10,106 bases of DNA from Acidobacteria bacterium AH-259-G07 (lineage in GTDB: Bacteria > Acidobacteriota > UBA6911 > RPQK01 > JADFOI01), in NCBI GenBank assembly GCA_027717925.1, contig JALLON010000082.1, forward strand, positions 1 through 10,106, written 5' to 3'. Of the stretch, positions 1 through 6,419 are shown piece after piece. How positions within the stretch are numbered: the first letter of the stretch is position 1; every line of letters begins with the position of its first letter. The notes below the pieces were generated by a model. That model saw only the letters and a list, made by a program, of their open reading frames with translations. It was not told the DNA's origin and made no database searches. The translations under genes and the position numbers were made by a program.

Positions 1-1252
1 GGTTAAGGCGCTTGTAGCAATCAGACACTTCGTAAACGTACAAGATATCGTGTCCGTAACACATGTCCCCGTCGTTCTTCACAGCCAAGCTTAAGAGGGT
101 CTGAAGCAGCTCTTCCTTTTTGTCCTCATCCATTCCCAGGATGGCATAAACTGCCGTTGCCGAAGCATAAGGATCGGTGTGGCTGATGACACTCCTAAGC
201 ACATTGAAGGGATCGATAGGGCACAGCTGGCGGGCAACCTCGTCCAGTTGCCGGTTCTGCTCCAGATCCCCCCGACTTCGGGCCGAGGCTTCTCTTAGCA
301 AAGCCGCTGCCATCATCAGAGCATAAGTTTTCTGTTGAGGCCCCGTGTCACTCAAATGCCTAATGAAGCACCCGAAGTGAAAGGCCCGCATGGGCCAGAT
401 CCACTTTCCTGCATCCGAGTTTGAAAGCGCCTGGGCAGCTGAAGCGAGAAGGGCCTCCTGGGTCGCTTCCAGACTCACTCCCGAATCGGAAAGGGTTCGC
501 AGCATGTGGAGAGAGTCCCCCGGCTGATCGCCGAAAAGAAACGCAGTTTCTGCCTTATCATAAGACTGATTTGAGATCCCACCCTTGTTTTCGAGAAAGG
601 ATGCTAAAGGATTTTGGCGCCAGCACTCCTGGACTATCTTGGACAGGGAATGATCTTTTGGTCCCAACACAAGGAAATGCAGCGCCGGGCAGATGATGTT
701 CTCCGCGTGGTTCCAGTTCAAAGCTTCGGCCATACGCCACACCTGGAAGAGATAAAGAAATTTATGACCTCCATGAAATGTGTCTTCCATTGCGTAGGCC
801 AATGATTTTTGGCGAAAGAAACGTCGGTCCACCTCTTCTTTCAAGAATCCCTTGGCCCAGGCGAAGGCGTCTTTGAAGTTTGCGTTGTCGGCAGCTTCCT
901 CAAATTGCTGCCAACGTTCCTCCAGACTGCCTTCACGCTTCACTTCGATGGCATCGATATTCAAAGGCGTTCGCTTTCGCTCCCTAGTGACGAACCAGGC
1001 CTGTTGAGCAAAAGGCCGCCAGCGGGCCTCTTCCGGGAAAAGAGGCTGCACCAGGCAGGCCGAGGCAAGACCGAAGAAACTGTGAGGCACTGTGTTTTCG
1101 TAGTAGTGCTCGTAGAGGCGGACAGGCAAATAGGCGGCCGCTTCGCTAAGAAATTCCTGCGGATTCTCGTACTTTTCTTCTGCTTCTTTGAATAAAGTGA
1201 CAAAGTCTTTAGCCTTTGTGGTGTGAAACAACTTCTCAAGGAAATCGCTCAT
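1..1252 (-). CDS. Unrecognised histidine-rich helical protein, C-terminus beyond window
   Basis: An uninterrupted minus-strand frame of 417 codons runs from ATG at 1252 off the left edge. The start is supported by AGGAGG at 1268-1263, 10 nt upstream, and by a promoter at 1286-1314. There is no signal peptide or obvious membrane segment, so it is probably cytoplasmic. The composition suggests an alpha-helical fold rich in aromatic residues, with several histidines in helix-like settings: YEHYYENTVPHSFF (48-60), HGGHKFLYLFQV (160-171), ALHFL (190-194), RAFHFGCFIRH (289-299) and GHDILYVYEV (400-409). The segments at 162-171 and 400-409 share G-H-x-(F/I)-L-Y-(L/V)-(F/Y)-(Q/E)-V, which suggests an internal duplication or two equivalent metal- or cofactor-binding helices. 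A distant relation to questin-oxidase-like proteins is conceivable but I cannot show it, and I assign no function. It is transcribed divergently from ispG. Confidence 0.85.
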   Translation of the reverse strand, partial: MSDFLEKLFHTTKAKDFVTLFKEAEEKYENPQEFLSEAAAYLPVRLYEHYYENTVPHSFFGLASACLVQPLFPEEARWRPFAQQAWFVTRERKRTPLNIDAIEVKREGSLEERWQQFEEAADNANFKDAFAWAKGFLKEEVDRRFFRQKSLAYAMEDTFHGGHKFLYLFQVWRMAEALNWNHAENIICPALHFLVLGPKDHSLSKIVQECWRQNPLASFLENKGGISNQSYDKAETAFLFGDQPGDSLHMLRTLSDSGVSLEATQEALLASAAQALSNSDAGKWIWPMRAFHFGCFIRHLSDTGPQQKTYALMMAAALLREASARSRGDLEQNRQLDEVARQLCPIDPFNVLRSVISHTDPYASATAVYAILGMDEDKKEELLQTLLSLAVKNDGDMCYGHDILYVYEVSDCYKRLN

Positions 1253-1285
1253 TCTCCATACACCTCCTGAAGCCGCAAAAAGGTC

Positions 1286-1314
1286 ATCATAAGAGATAAA
1301 GCCCGGCATGACAA
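1286..1314 (-). promoter_or_regulatory. Sigma70-type promoter of the left-edge gene
   Basis: On the minus strand, TTGTCA (1314-1309) and TATGAT (1291-1286) are separated by exactly 17 nt, each with one mismatch to consensus. Transcription would start near 1279, giving a leader of about 27 nt that contains the AGGAGG at 1268-1263. Confidence 0.7.
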
Positions 1315-1336
1315 AGGCTTTGGGGGTTTCACAAAA

Positions 1337-1444
1337 CAGAGCCGCGACTGTGAAGGAGCGGCAGGAAGCAAAACACTTTGGGAATCAAAGACTTATAGCA
1401 GTTCCTGTTGGATTTCCTACCACTCCCTGACGGTCGCGGCTCTG
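1337..1444. repeat. Pair of facing REP-like repeats
   Basis: Two copies of a roughly 31-bp repeat lie in inverted orientation. The left copy is 1337-1367, beginning cagagccgcgactgtg. The right copy is 1414-1444 and on the minus strand begins cagagccgcgaccgtc. Over the 25-bp core the arms differ at four positions, and the similarity continues through a gg-aggaa extension. The 46-bp spacer is not itself palindromic. The first 13 bases are identical in both arms and recur at 9369-9382. This is the layout of REP doublets (REPINs), which RAYT-type transposases mobilise in other bacteria. No RAYT gene is in the window. The pair sits between two divergent promoters, so it could also affect transcription or transcript ends. 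Confidence 0.7.
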
Positions 1445-1530
1445 TGCACTTCGCCATGATTCGCGCCTATGTCTGGGGAGACCCTTCCCCAAAACAAGCG
1501 TGGAGTTGAGCCGGACCAGCCGGACCTCCC

Positions 1531-1563
1531 TTGATTTCTTCCATTCGAGCTGTATTGTAGAAT
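1531..1563 (+). promoter_or_regulatory. Probable ispG promoter, possibly leaderless
   Basis: TAGAAT at 1558-1563 is a fair -10 element (5 of 6 to TATAAT). It lies 7 nt before the ispG ATG, so transcription would start at or next to the start codon. No Shine-Dalgarno precedes the ATG, which agrees with a leaderless message. An alternative is TTGATT (1531-1536) with TATTGT (1553-1558), 16 nt apart, each 4 of 6. TAGAAT itself has no good -35 at 17 nt. Confidence 0.4.
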
Positions 1564-1570
1564 AAGCTGG

Positions 1571-2794
1571 ATGATTCAGCGGCGAAGCACGGTCACTGTT
1601 CAAGTGGGGCAGGTTCACATTGGTTCAGAGCACCCGGTCGTGCTCCAGTCGATGACCAATACGGATACCGCTGATGTCGAGGCCACCGTGGAGCAAGTTC
1701 GGCAGCTCTGCGAAGCCGGATCGGAGCTGGTTCGAGTCACCGTGAACACGAATGAGGCCGCCCGGGCGATTCCTGAGATTGTCGATCACTTGCAGGAGAA
1801 GGGTCTCGACATCCCGATTATCGGAGACTTCCATTACAATGGTCATCTTCTGCTGACACGTCATCCGGAATGCGCTCGCAAGTTGAGCAAGTATCGCATT
1901 AATCCGGGTAACGTTGGAATGGGGCGGCACCGCGATCGGAATTTCAAACAGATGATCCAGGTGGCCCTCGAAAATGACAGGCCCATTCGCATCGGTGTTA
2001 ACTGGGGATCGCTGGATCAGAAGCTTCTGGCTCGACTCATGGATGTCAATGCTCAGCTGGCAGAGCCGAAGGACGCCCGGGAGGTACTGATCGAGGCCAT
2101 TATTGAAAGCGCTCTCGAATCGGCAGAGCTGGCGCAAGAATATGGTTTGCCTCACGATCGGATCATTCTCAGTGCCAAGGTCTCGGCGGTTCCCGACCTC
2201 ATCGAAGTCTATCGCCAGCTGGCTGCACGCTGTCACTATCCTCTTCATCTCGGTTTAACAGAAGCAGGAATGGGAACCAAGGGAGTGATCGCCAGCACGG
2301 CTGGTCTCTCCATTTTGCTCCAGGAAGGGATCGGGGATACAATTCGGATCAGCCTGACTCCTCGGCCTGGGGGGGAGCGAACGGAAGAGGTCCTGGTTGC
2401 TCAACAGATTCTTCAATCGTTGGGTATTCGAAGCTTTGCTCCTCAGGTGAGTGCCTGTCCCGGCTGCGGGCGTACTACCAGTACCTTCTTCCAGGAGTTG
2501 GCTGATGAAATCCAGGCGCACGTGAGGGACAGGATGCTGATCTGGAAGGAGGTCCATCCCGGTGTAGAGGACTTAAGGGTGGCCGTGATGGGCTGTGTGG
2601 TGAACGGCCCTGGTGAGTCAAAACACGCCGACATCGGGATTTCATTACCGGGCACCGGCGAAGCGCCCAAGGCTCCTGTCTATGTCGACGGCCAACACTT
2701 CACAACGCTCAAGGGTCCCGATATTGCAAAAGAGTTCATTGAAATATTAGAAAAGTATGTGAGTGAACGATACGGGGGGTCAGCTGTCAGCTGA
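1571..2794 (+). CDS. ispG: 4-hydroxy-3-methylbut-2-en-1-yl diphosphate synthase
   Basis: IspG (GcpE) is a cytoplasmic [4Fe-4S] enzyme. It reductively converts 2-C-methyl-D-erythritol 2,4-cyclodiphosphate to HMBPP, the penultimate step of the MEP isoprenoid pathway. The 407-residue protein opens with the family's RR-S--V-VG-V-IGSEHPVVLQSMTNTDT block (about residues 4-33), the start of the TIM-barrel domain. The cluster ligands are visible in the C-terminal domain: CPGCGR gives C296 and C299, and MGCVVNGPGE gives C342 and E349. The start is ATG at 1571; an in-frame stop at 1532 rules out a much longer form. There is no Shine-Dalgarno. The last codons and the TGA lie inside the heptamer array that starts at 2781, so the final residues SAVS are encoded by repeat. 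The gene appears complete and functional. It is transcribed divergently from the left-edge gene; its downstream neighbours are unrelated to isoprenoid synthesis. Confidence 0.97.
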   Translation: MIQRRSTVTVQVGQVHIGSEHPVVLQSMTNTDTADVEATVEQVRQLCEAGSELVRVTVNTNEAARAIPEIVDHLQEKGLDIPIIGDFHYNGHLLLTRHPECARKLSKYRINPGNVGMGRHRDRNFKQMIQVALENDRPIRIGVNWGSLDQKLLARLMDVNAQLAEPKDAREVLIEAIIESALESAELAQEYGLPHDRIILSAKVSAVPDLIEVYRQLAARCHYPLHLGLTEAGMGTKGVIASTAGLSILLQEGIGDTIRISLTPRPGGERTEEVLVAQQILQSLGIRSFAPQVSACPGCGRTTSTFFQELADEIQAHVRDRMLIWKEVHPGVEDLRVAVMGCVVNGPGESKHADIGISLPGTGEAPKAPVYVDGQHFTTLKGPDIAKEFIEILEKYVSERYGGSAVS

Positions 2795-3015
2795 CAACTG
2801 ACAGGTTCCAAGTTTCAGGTTTCAGGTTTCAGGTTTCAGGCTCTGAGCCTTGAGCTATTGAGCTTTTGAGCTGTGAGTTCTGAGTTATGAGCTGGTAAGC
2901 TATGACCTATTGAGCTATTTACCTTGTGAGGCTTCTGGATTCTGGATTCTGACTTCTGAATTCGGAATTCTGGCTCCTGGCTCCTGACTCCTGACTCCTG
3001 ACTTCTGGCTCCTAA
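2781..3015 (+). repeat. Degenerate heptamer array, about 33 units
   Basis: The whole stretch can be cut into 7-mers, with four or five 8-mers, that drift gradually. It starts cagctgt, cagctga, caactga. Then come three perfect caggttt units (2816-2836), a tgagct-type block (2844-2931), and an attctgg / ctcctga block (2932-3015) with three consecutive ctcctga units at 2981-3001. It includes the ispG stop codon and ends 5 bp before the GGAGG of the ABC ATPase gene. A 7-bp stem (2784-2790 with 2798-2804, 7-nt loop) falls at the ispG stop but no T-run follows, so it is not a normal terminator. No separate promoter for the ABC operon is recognisable here. The operon may be read through from ispG or start within the array. 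Confidence 0.9.
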
Positions 3016-3030
3016 CATACGGAGGTGGCG

Positions 3031-4014
3031 ATGATCCAGGCGGAGCATCTGACTAAACGATACGGTTTCACCACTGCCATCCAAGACGTGAGCTTCGAGG
3101 TCCGCAAAGGTGAAATTTTGGGCTTTCTGGGACCGAACGGGGCGGGAAAAACTACCACCATGCGCATCCTGGCCGGATTTTTTCCGGCTACAGAGGGAAG
3201 GGCCATCGTCGCTGGGTTTGACGTTTTCGAGAAACCTTTAGAGGTCAAAAAGCGCGTCGGCTATATGCCCGAGCATCCTCCCCTCTATGAAGAGATGAGC
3301 GTAGACGCCTATCTTCGCTTCGTCGCCACCATCAAGGGAGTGGACCGGGACAAGATCGATTCTCGCTTAAGCGACGTCAAGGCCCGCTGCGGCCTGGCGG
3401 AAGAAGGCAGCCGCCTGATCAAACACCTTTCCAAGGGATATAAGCAGCGAGTGGGACTGGCTCAAGCGCTCATTCATGAGCCTGAGGTGCTTATCCTGGA
3501 TGAGCCTACGATCGGGCTTGATCCCAAACAGATTATCGAAGTTCGAGAGCTGATCAGGGGCCTGGCCGGAGACCATACCGTCATTCTTTCCACGCATATC
3601 CTTCCGGAAGTCAGCATGACTTGTGAGCGAGTCATCATCATCAACAACGGAAAAATTGTGGTGATGGATACACCGGAAAACTTAACCAGCCAATTAGGAG
3701 GTGGCGAGCGGATCGAGCTGGACATCGTCGGTCCGGTGGACAATCTTTCGGCTTTGCTGCGCGAGATCCCGCAAGTTAAAAATGTCTCGCTGGGTGAGCC
3801 TCAAAATGCGCGTCAGCCGGTTTTGGTGGAAACCGAAGGCAGCGCGGATGTCCGGCATCTGATTGCTCGAAAAGTGATTGAGTCCGGCCTGGATTTGTAT
3901 CGGTTGAGTACGCAAACCATGACCCTTGAGGAGATCTTCGTGAAGTTGACCACAGAGGAGGAGACACAAGAGGAAGAGACAGAGGAGGAGACACAAGAGG
4001 AGGAGACGGAATGA
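3031..4014 (+). CDS. ABC transporter ATP-binding protein (GldA-like)
   Basis: This is the cytoplasmic ATPase of an ABC-2 type exporter, driving the permease encoded next. In the 327-residue protein, Walker A is GPNGAGKTT (34-42), the signature is LSKGYKQR (133-140), Walker B is VLILDEP with D157 and E158, the D-loop GLDP follows, and the H-switch is H189. The family's C-terminal regulatory region (about 220-305) ends in TMTLEEIFVKLT. The start is ATG 3031, with GGAGG at 3021-3025 and 5 nt between; a GTG at 3025 is in frame but overlaps that Shine-Dalgarno. The tail is odd: TEEETQEEE occurs twice, encoded by a perfect-length 27-bp duplication, giving a strongly acidic, probably disordered end. 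The stop overlaps the permease start as ATGA. The resemblance is to the GldA/NatA-type group; the substrate is unknown. Confidence 0.93.
   Translation: MIQAEHLTKRYGFTTAIQDVSFEVRKGEILGFLGPNGAGKTTTMRILAGFFPATEGRAIVAGFDVFEKPLEVKKRVGYMPEHPPLYEEMSVDAYLRFVATIKGVDRDKIDSRLSDVKARCGLAEEGSRLIKHLSKGYKQRVGLAQALIHEPEVLILDEPTIGLDPKQIIEVRELIRGLAGDHTVILSTHILPEVSMTCERVIIINNGKIVVMDTPENLTSQLGGGERIELDIVGPVDNLSALLREIPQVKNVSLGEPQNARQPVLVETEGSADVRHLIARKVIESGLDLYRLSTQTMTLEEIFVKLTTEEETQEEETEEETQEEETE
3952..4005 (+). repeat. 27-bp direct repeat carrying the permease Shine-Dalgarno
   Basis: Two adjacent 27-bp copies (3952-3978 and 3979-4005) differ only at unit position 24 (a at 3975, g at 4002). They encode the duplicated TEEETQEEE tail. 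In the second copy the changed base gives AGGAGG at 3998-4003, 7 nt before the permease ATG at 4011; the first copy has AGGAAG there. Confidence 0.92.
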
Positions 4015-4799
4015 GAAATTACCTGGCGATTGTCACAAAGGAACTCCGTACCCTCTTTGTGAGTCCAATTGCCTACGTGGTCCTGGCGGTCTTTTTTGCC
4101 ATCACAGGGTACTTCTTTTACATCATCTTGGGAAACGTCATAGAGTTTGTGATGCAGCGAGCGTTTCAGTCGCAGCAATTCGGCGCTGCGCCTCCCCCTT
4201 TTGATGCCCCTGCCGCCGTGATACGCGGCTTTTTCGGTGTCCTCAGCACCATTCTTTTGTTTTTGATACCCATGATCACCATGGGCATCTTCGCTGAGGA
4301 AAAGAAGCGCGGAACCATTGAGCTGCTTTTTACTTCTCCTCTCACTCATCTTCAGCTCATTCTGGGGAAGTTCACAGCATTGATTTTGTTTCTACTGGTG
4401 ATGTTGGTTCCGACAATTGTCAACTCGATACTCCTCTACCTTCTGAGCGAGCCGGCTCCTCGGCTCGTAACTATGCTGGTAGGTTATTTGGGCGCATTTC
4501 TTTTGGGAGGAGCCCTGCTGGCAGTGGGTGTTTTCATCTCTTCGCTGACGGAAAATCAGATTGTTGCAGCGGTGCTGACCTTTGGGACTTTTCTCATCCT
4601 CTGGGTGATTGATGCTACAGCGGGTACGGGAAGTACCATCACCAATGAGACGATCCGCTATCTTTCTATACTCAACCATTATGAAGATTTCACTAAAGGG
4701 GTGCTGGACTCGCAGCATGTGATCTTTTATTTGTCCTTTATTTTTCTGGGGCTGTTTTTGACGTCCGTATCTTTGGATTCCGGCAAATGGAGGGGGTAG
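4011..4799 (+). CDS. ABC-2 type permease (GldF-like)
   Basis: A 262-residue inner-membrane permease with about six transmembrane segments, near residues 20-40, 73-93, 120-145, 153-178, 182-203 and 236-255. The cytoplasmic segment EEKKRGTIELLFTSPL (96-111) is the hallmark of ABC-2 permeases of the GldF/NosY-like group and probably contacts the ATPase. The N-terminus NYLAIVTKELRTLFVSPIAYV is also typical of this group. The start codon overlaps the ATPase stop (ATGA), and AGGAGG lies 7 nt upstream, so the two proteins are probably made by coupled translation. The stop directly abuts the next ATG. With the ATPase it should form the core exporter. The substrate cannot be read from the sequence, and gliding is not implied, because these cassettes are widespread in non-gliding bacteria. 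Confidence 0.92.
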   Translation: MRNYLAIVTKELRTLFVSPIAYVVLAVFFAITGYFFYIILGNVIEFVMQRAFQSQQFGAAPPPFDAPAAVIRGFFGVLSTILLFLIPMITMGIFAEEKKRGTIELLFTSPLTHLQLILGKFTALILFLLVMLVPTIVNSILLYLLSEPAPRLVTMLVGYLGAFLLGGALLAVGVFISSLTENQIVAAVLTFGTFLILWVIDATAGTGSTITNETIRYLSILNHYEDFTKGVLDSQHVIFYLSFIFLGLFLTSVSLDSGKWRG

Positions 4800-6401
4800 A
4801 TGCTTAGAAAGATCGTTGATGGTTTTGGTTACCTTGGGCTTGCAGCTTTGTTCGCAGGCTTTGTCTACTACTCGGCCAATCAGTGGGATTGGAAAGCCCA
4901 GGCGGCCGTCTATGGAGGCGTTGGCCTGATCGGCGCATATCTCGCCGCCAACTTTTCCACGATCCGAAGCGCTCTGAGAACGCGGGCGGTACGCTACGGC
5001 AGCGCAGCGGGACTGACGGTTTTACTTGCCCTGGGAATACTGATTCTGGCGAGTTTTCTAAACTTTCGTCATCACAAACGCATTGACCTGACCGAAGAGC
5101 AGCTCTACTCGATTTCCGATCAAAGTCGAAAAGTGGTGGAGAATCTCGACACCGAGGTTGAGATCACCGGTTTCTTTCGCGGCGAAGGCGGGCGCCTGAA
5201 TTTCCAGGATCTCATGAAAGAGTACCGCTATGCTTCCTCGAAGCTCAGTTACGAAATCGTCGATCCAGAAGAAGATCCGGGCAAAACCTCCCAGTACGAA
5301 ATCACACGCAATGGCCAGGTGGTGGTGATGAGCGGACCGAAAAAAGAGATTATGGATGATTTTAGCGAGAAAAAAATCACCAACGCCATTATTAAAGTGA
5401 CACGGAAAGAGGAGAAAGTGGTTTATTTCCTTCAGGGTCACGGGGAACGGGACATTAATGACACGGAAGCTCAGGGGTTTTCCGCTGCTCGCGAAGCCAT
5501 TGAGAAACAAAACTACCAGGTGAAGGCCTACAATCTGGCCCAGGAGAACGAACTGCCCGAAGATGCGACGGTGATTGTGTCGGCTGGACCCAAGGTCGAT
5601 TTTTTCCCCAATGAAGAGAAACTGATAAGGGAGTTCCTGACCTCAGGAGGCAAATTCCTGCTTTTGGTGGATCCTGAGACCGAGTTTGATATGAGCGATT
5701 TTCTAGCCGAGTATGGTCTGGGATTGGGGCAGAAGGTAGTGATCGATGCCAGCGGACTGGGACAGCTCTTCGGTCTGGGAGCGGCGGCACCTCTGGTCGC
5801 TGAATATGCCGATCACCCCATCACCGAGGAGTTGGCAGCAGTGATGACCTTTTTCCCCCTGGCCCAAAATATCACCACTTCTGAAAGCTCGCTGGGTTAT
5901 GAGACGGTTGGGTTGGCGAAGACTTCTTCGCGGAGCTGGGCTGAGGCTAATCTGAGGGAAGGTCGCGCCTCCTTTGATGAAGGCGAGGATGTAGAGGGTC
6001 CACTCGATCTGGCTGCCGTGGCAACCCACTCCGCAGCAGAGAAGAGCGAAGAAACCGGAAAAGGTGAAGAAGAGGAAGGGAGTACGGATGAGGAAGAGAG
6101 CTCCGACCGGGAAGAGAGCTCGGAATCGGTCCAGCGGGAAGCACGCTTTGTCCTGTACGGGGATTCTGACTTTGCCACCAATGCCTACTTTGACGCTGGG
6201 GCCAATGGTGATCTGTTTCTGATGACAGTCAGCTGGTTGGCTGAGGAAACCGATCTTATTGCCATTCGGGCCAAGGATCCGGAAAATCGGCGAATTGAAG
6301 TCACGTTCACTCAATCGAGGCTGCTTTTCTGGGGCACCGTGGTGCTTTTGCCTTTAGCCACATTGGTTTTAGGCATCAGTGTTTGGTATCGAAGAAGATA
6401 A
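4800..6401 (+). CDS. GldG-like ABC transporter auxiliary membrane protein
   Basis: A 533-residue membrane protein of the GldG / ABC-type uncharacterised auxiliary family. Three N-terminal hydrophobic segments (about 10-27, 34-51 and 67-88) are followed by the family landmark RIDLTEEQLYSISDQSRKVV (94-113). A large soluble domain, probably extracytoplasmic, contains YFLQGHGE (209-216), LLLVDPETEFD (287-297) and YGDSDFATNAYF (453-464). One C-terminal membrane helix (about 508-530) is followed by RRR. Residues 414-443 are a serine/glutamate-rich low-complexity insertion containing an 18-bp-spaced direct repeat, GGAAGAGAGCTC at 6092-6103 and 6110-6121. ATG 4800 directly follows the permease stop, with GGAGG at 4789-4793. 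It probably binds the permease and presents or senses a substrate outside the membrane. The exact role is unknown. Confidence 0.9.
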   Translation: MLRKIVDGFGYLGLAALFAGFVYYSANQWDWKAQAAVYGGVGLIGAYLAANFSTIRSALRTRAVRYGSAAGLTVLLALGILILASFLNFRHHKRIDLTEEQLYSISDQSRKVVENLDTEVEITGFFRGEGGRLNFQDLMKEYRYASSKLSYEIVDPEEDPGKTSQYEITRNGQVVVMSGPKKEIMDDFSEKKITNAIIKVTRKEEKVVYFLQGHGERDINDTEAQGFSAAREAIEKQNYQVKAYNLAQENELPEDATVIVSAGPKVDFFPNEEKLIREFLTSGGKFLLLVDPETEFDMSDFLAEYGLGLGQKVVIDASGLGQLFGLGAAAPLVAEYADHPITEELAAVMTFFPLAQNITTSESSLGYETVGLAKTSSRSWAEANLREGRASFDEGEDVEGPLDLAAVATHSAAEKSEETGKGEEEEGSTDEEESSDREESSESVQREARFVLYGDSDFATNAYFDAGANGDLFLMTVSWLAEETDLIAIRAKDPENRRIEVTFTQSRLLFWGTVVLLPLATLVLGISVWYRRR

Positions 6402-6419
6402 GAAAAAAGAGCCGTTGTC

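Noticed and set aside
809..1195. 128-codon plus-strand ORF
   Set aside because: It lies within the left-edge gene, whose promoter, Shine-Dalgarno and unbroken 417-codon frame are far stronger.
1474..1491. TGGGGA/TCCCCA hairpin upstream of ispG as a terminator
   Set aside because: The stem is only 6 bp and no T-run follows on either strand in the right position.
1510..1527. Tandem 9-bp GCCGGACCA/GCCGGACCT before ispG
   Set aside because: Two short copies are not distinguishable from chance and have no evident role.
1625..2248. 207-codon minus-strand ORF
   Set aside because: It lies wholly inside ispG on the other strand, and ispG has unmistakable family motifs.
2781..3015. CRISPR array
   Set aside because: The units are 7 bp with no spacers of 25-40 bp and no cas genes are nearby.
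3025..3030. GTG at 3025 as start of the ABC ATPase
   Set aside because: It overlaps the GGAGG Shine-Dalgarno that is correctly spaced for ATG 3031.
2836..3084. Minus-strand 82-codon ORF with a repetitive ARSQESGVRSQEPEFRIQ-type product
   Set aside because: It is the heptamer array read in reverse; it overlaps the start of the ABC ATPase gene and has no Shine-Dalgarno.
5703..6314. 203-codon minus-strand ORF
   Set aside because: It is antisense to the GldG-like gene, whose domain motifs continue across this region.
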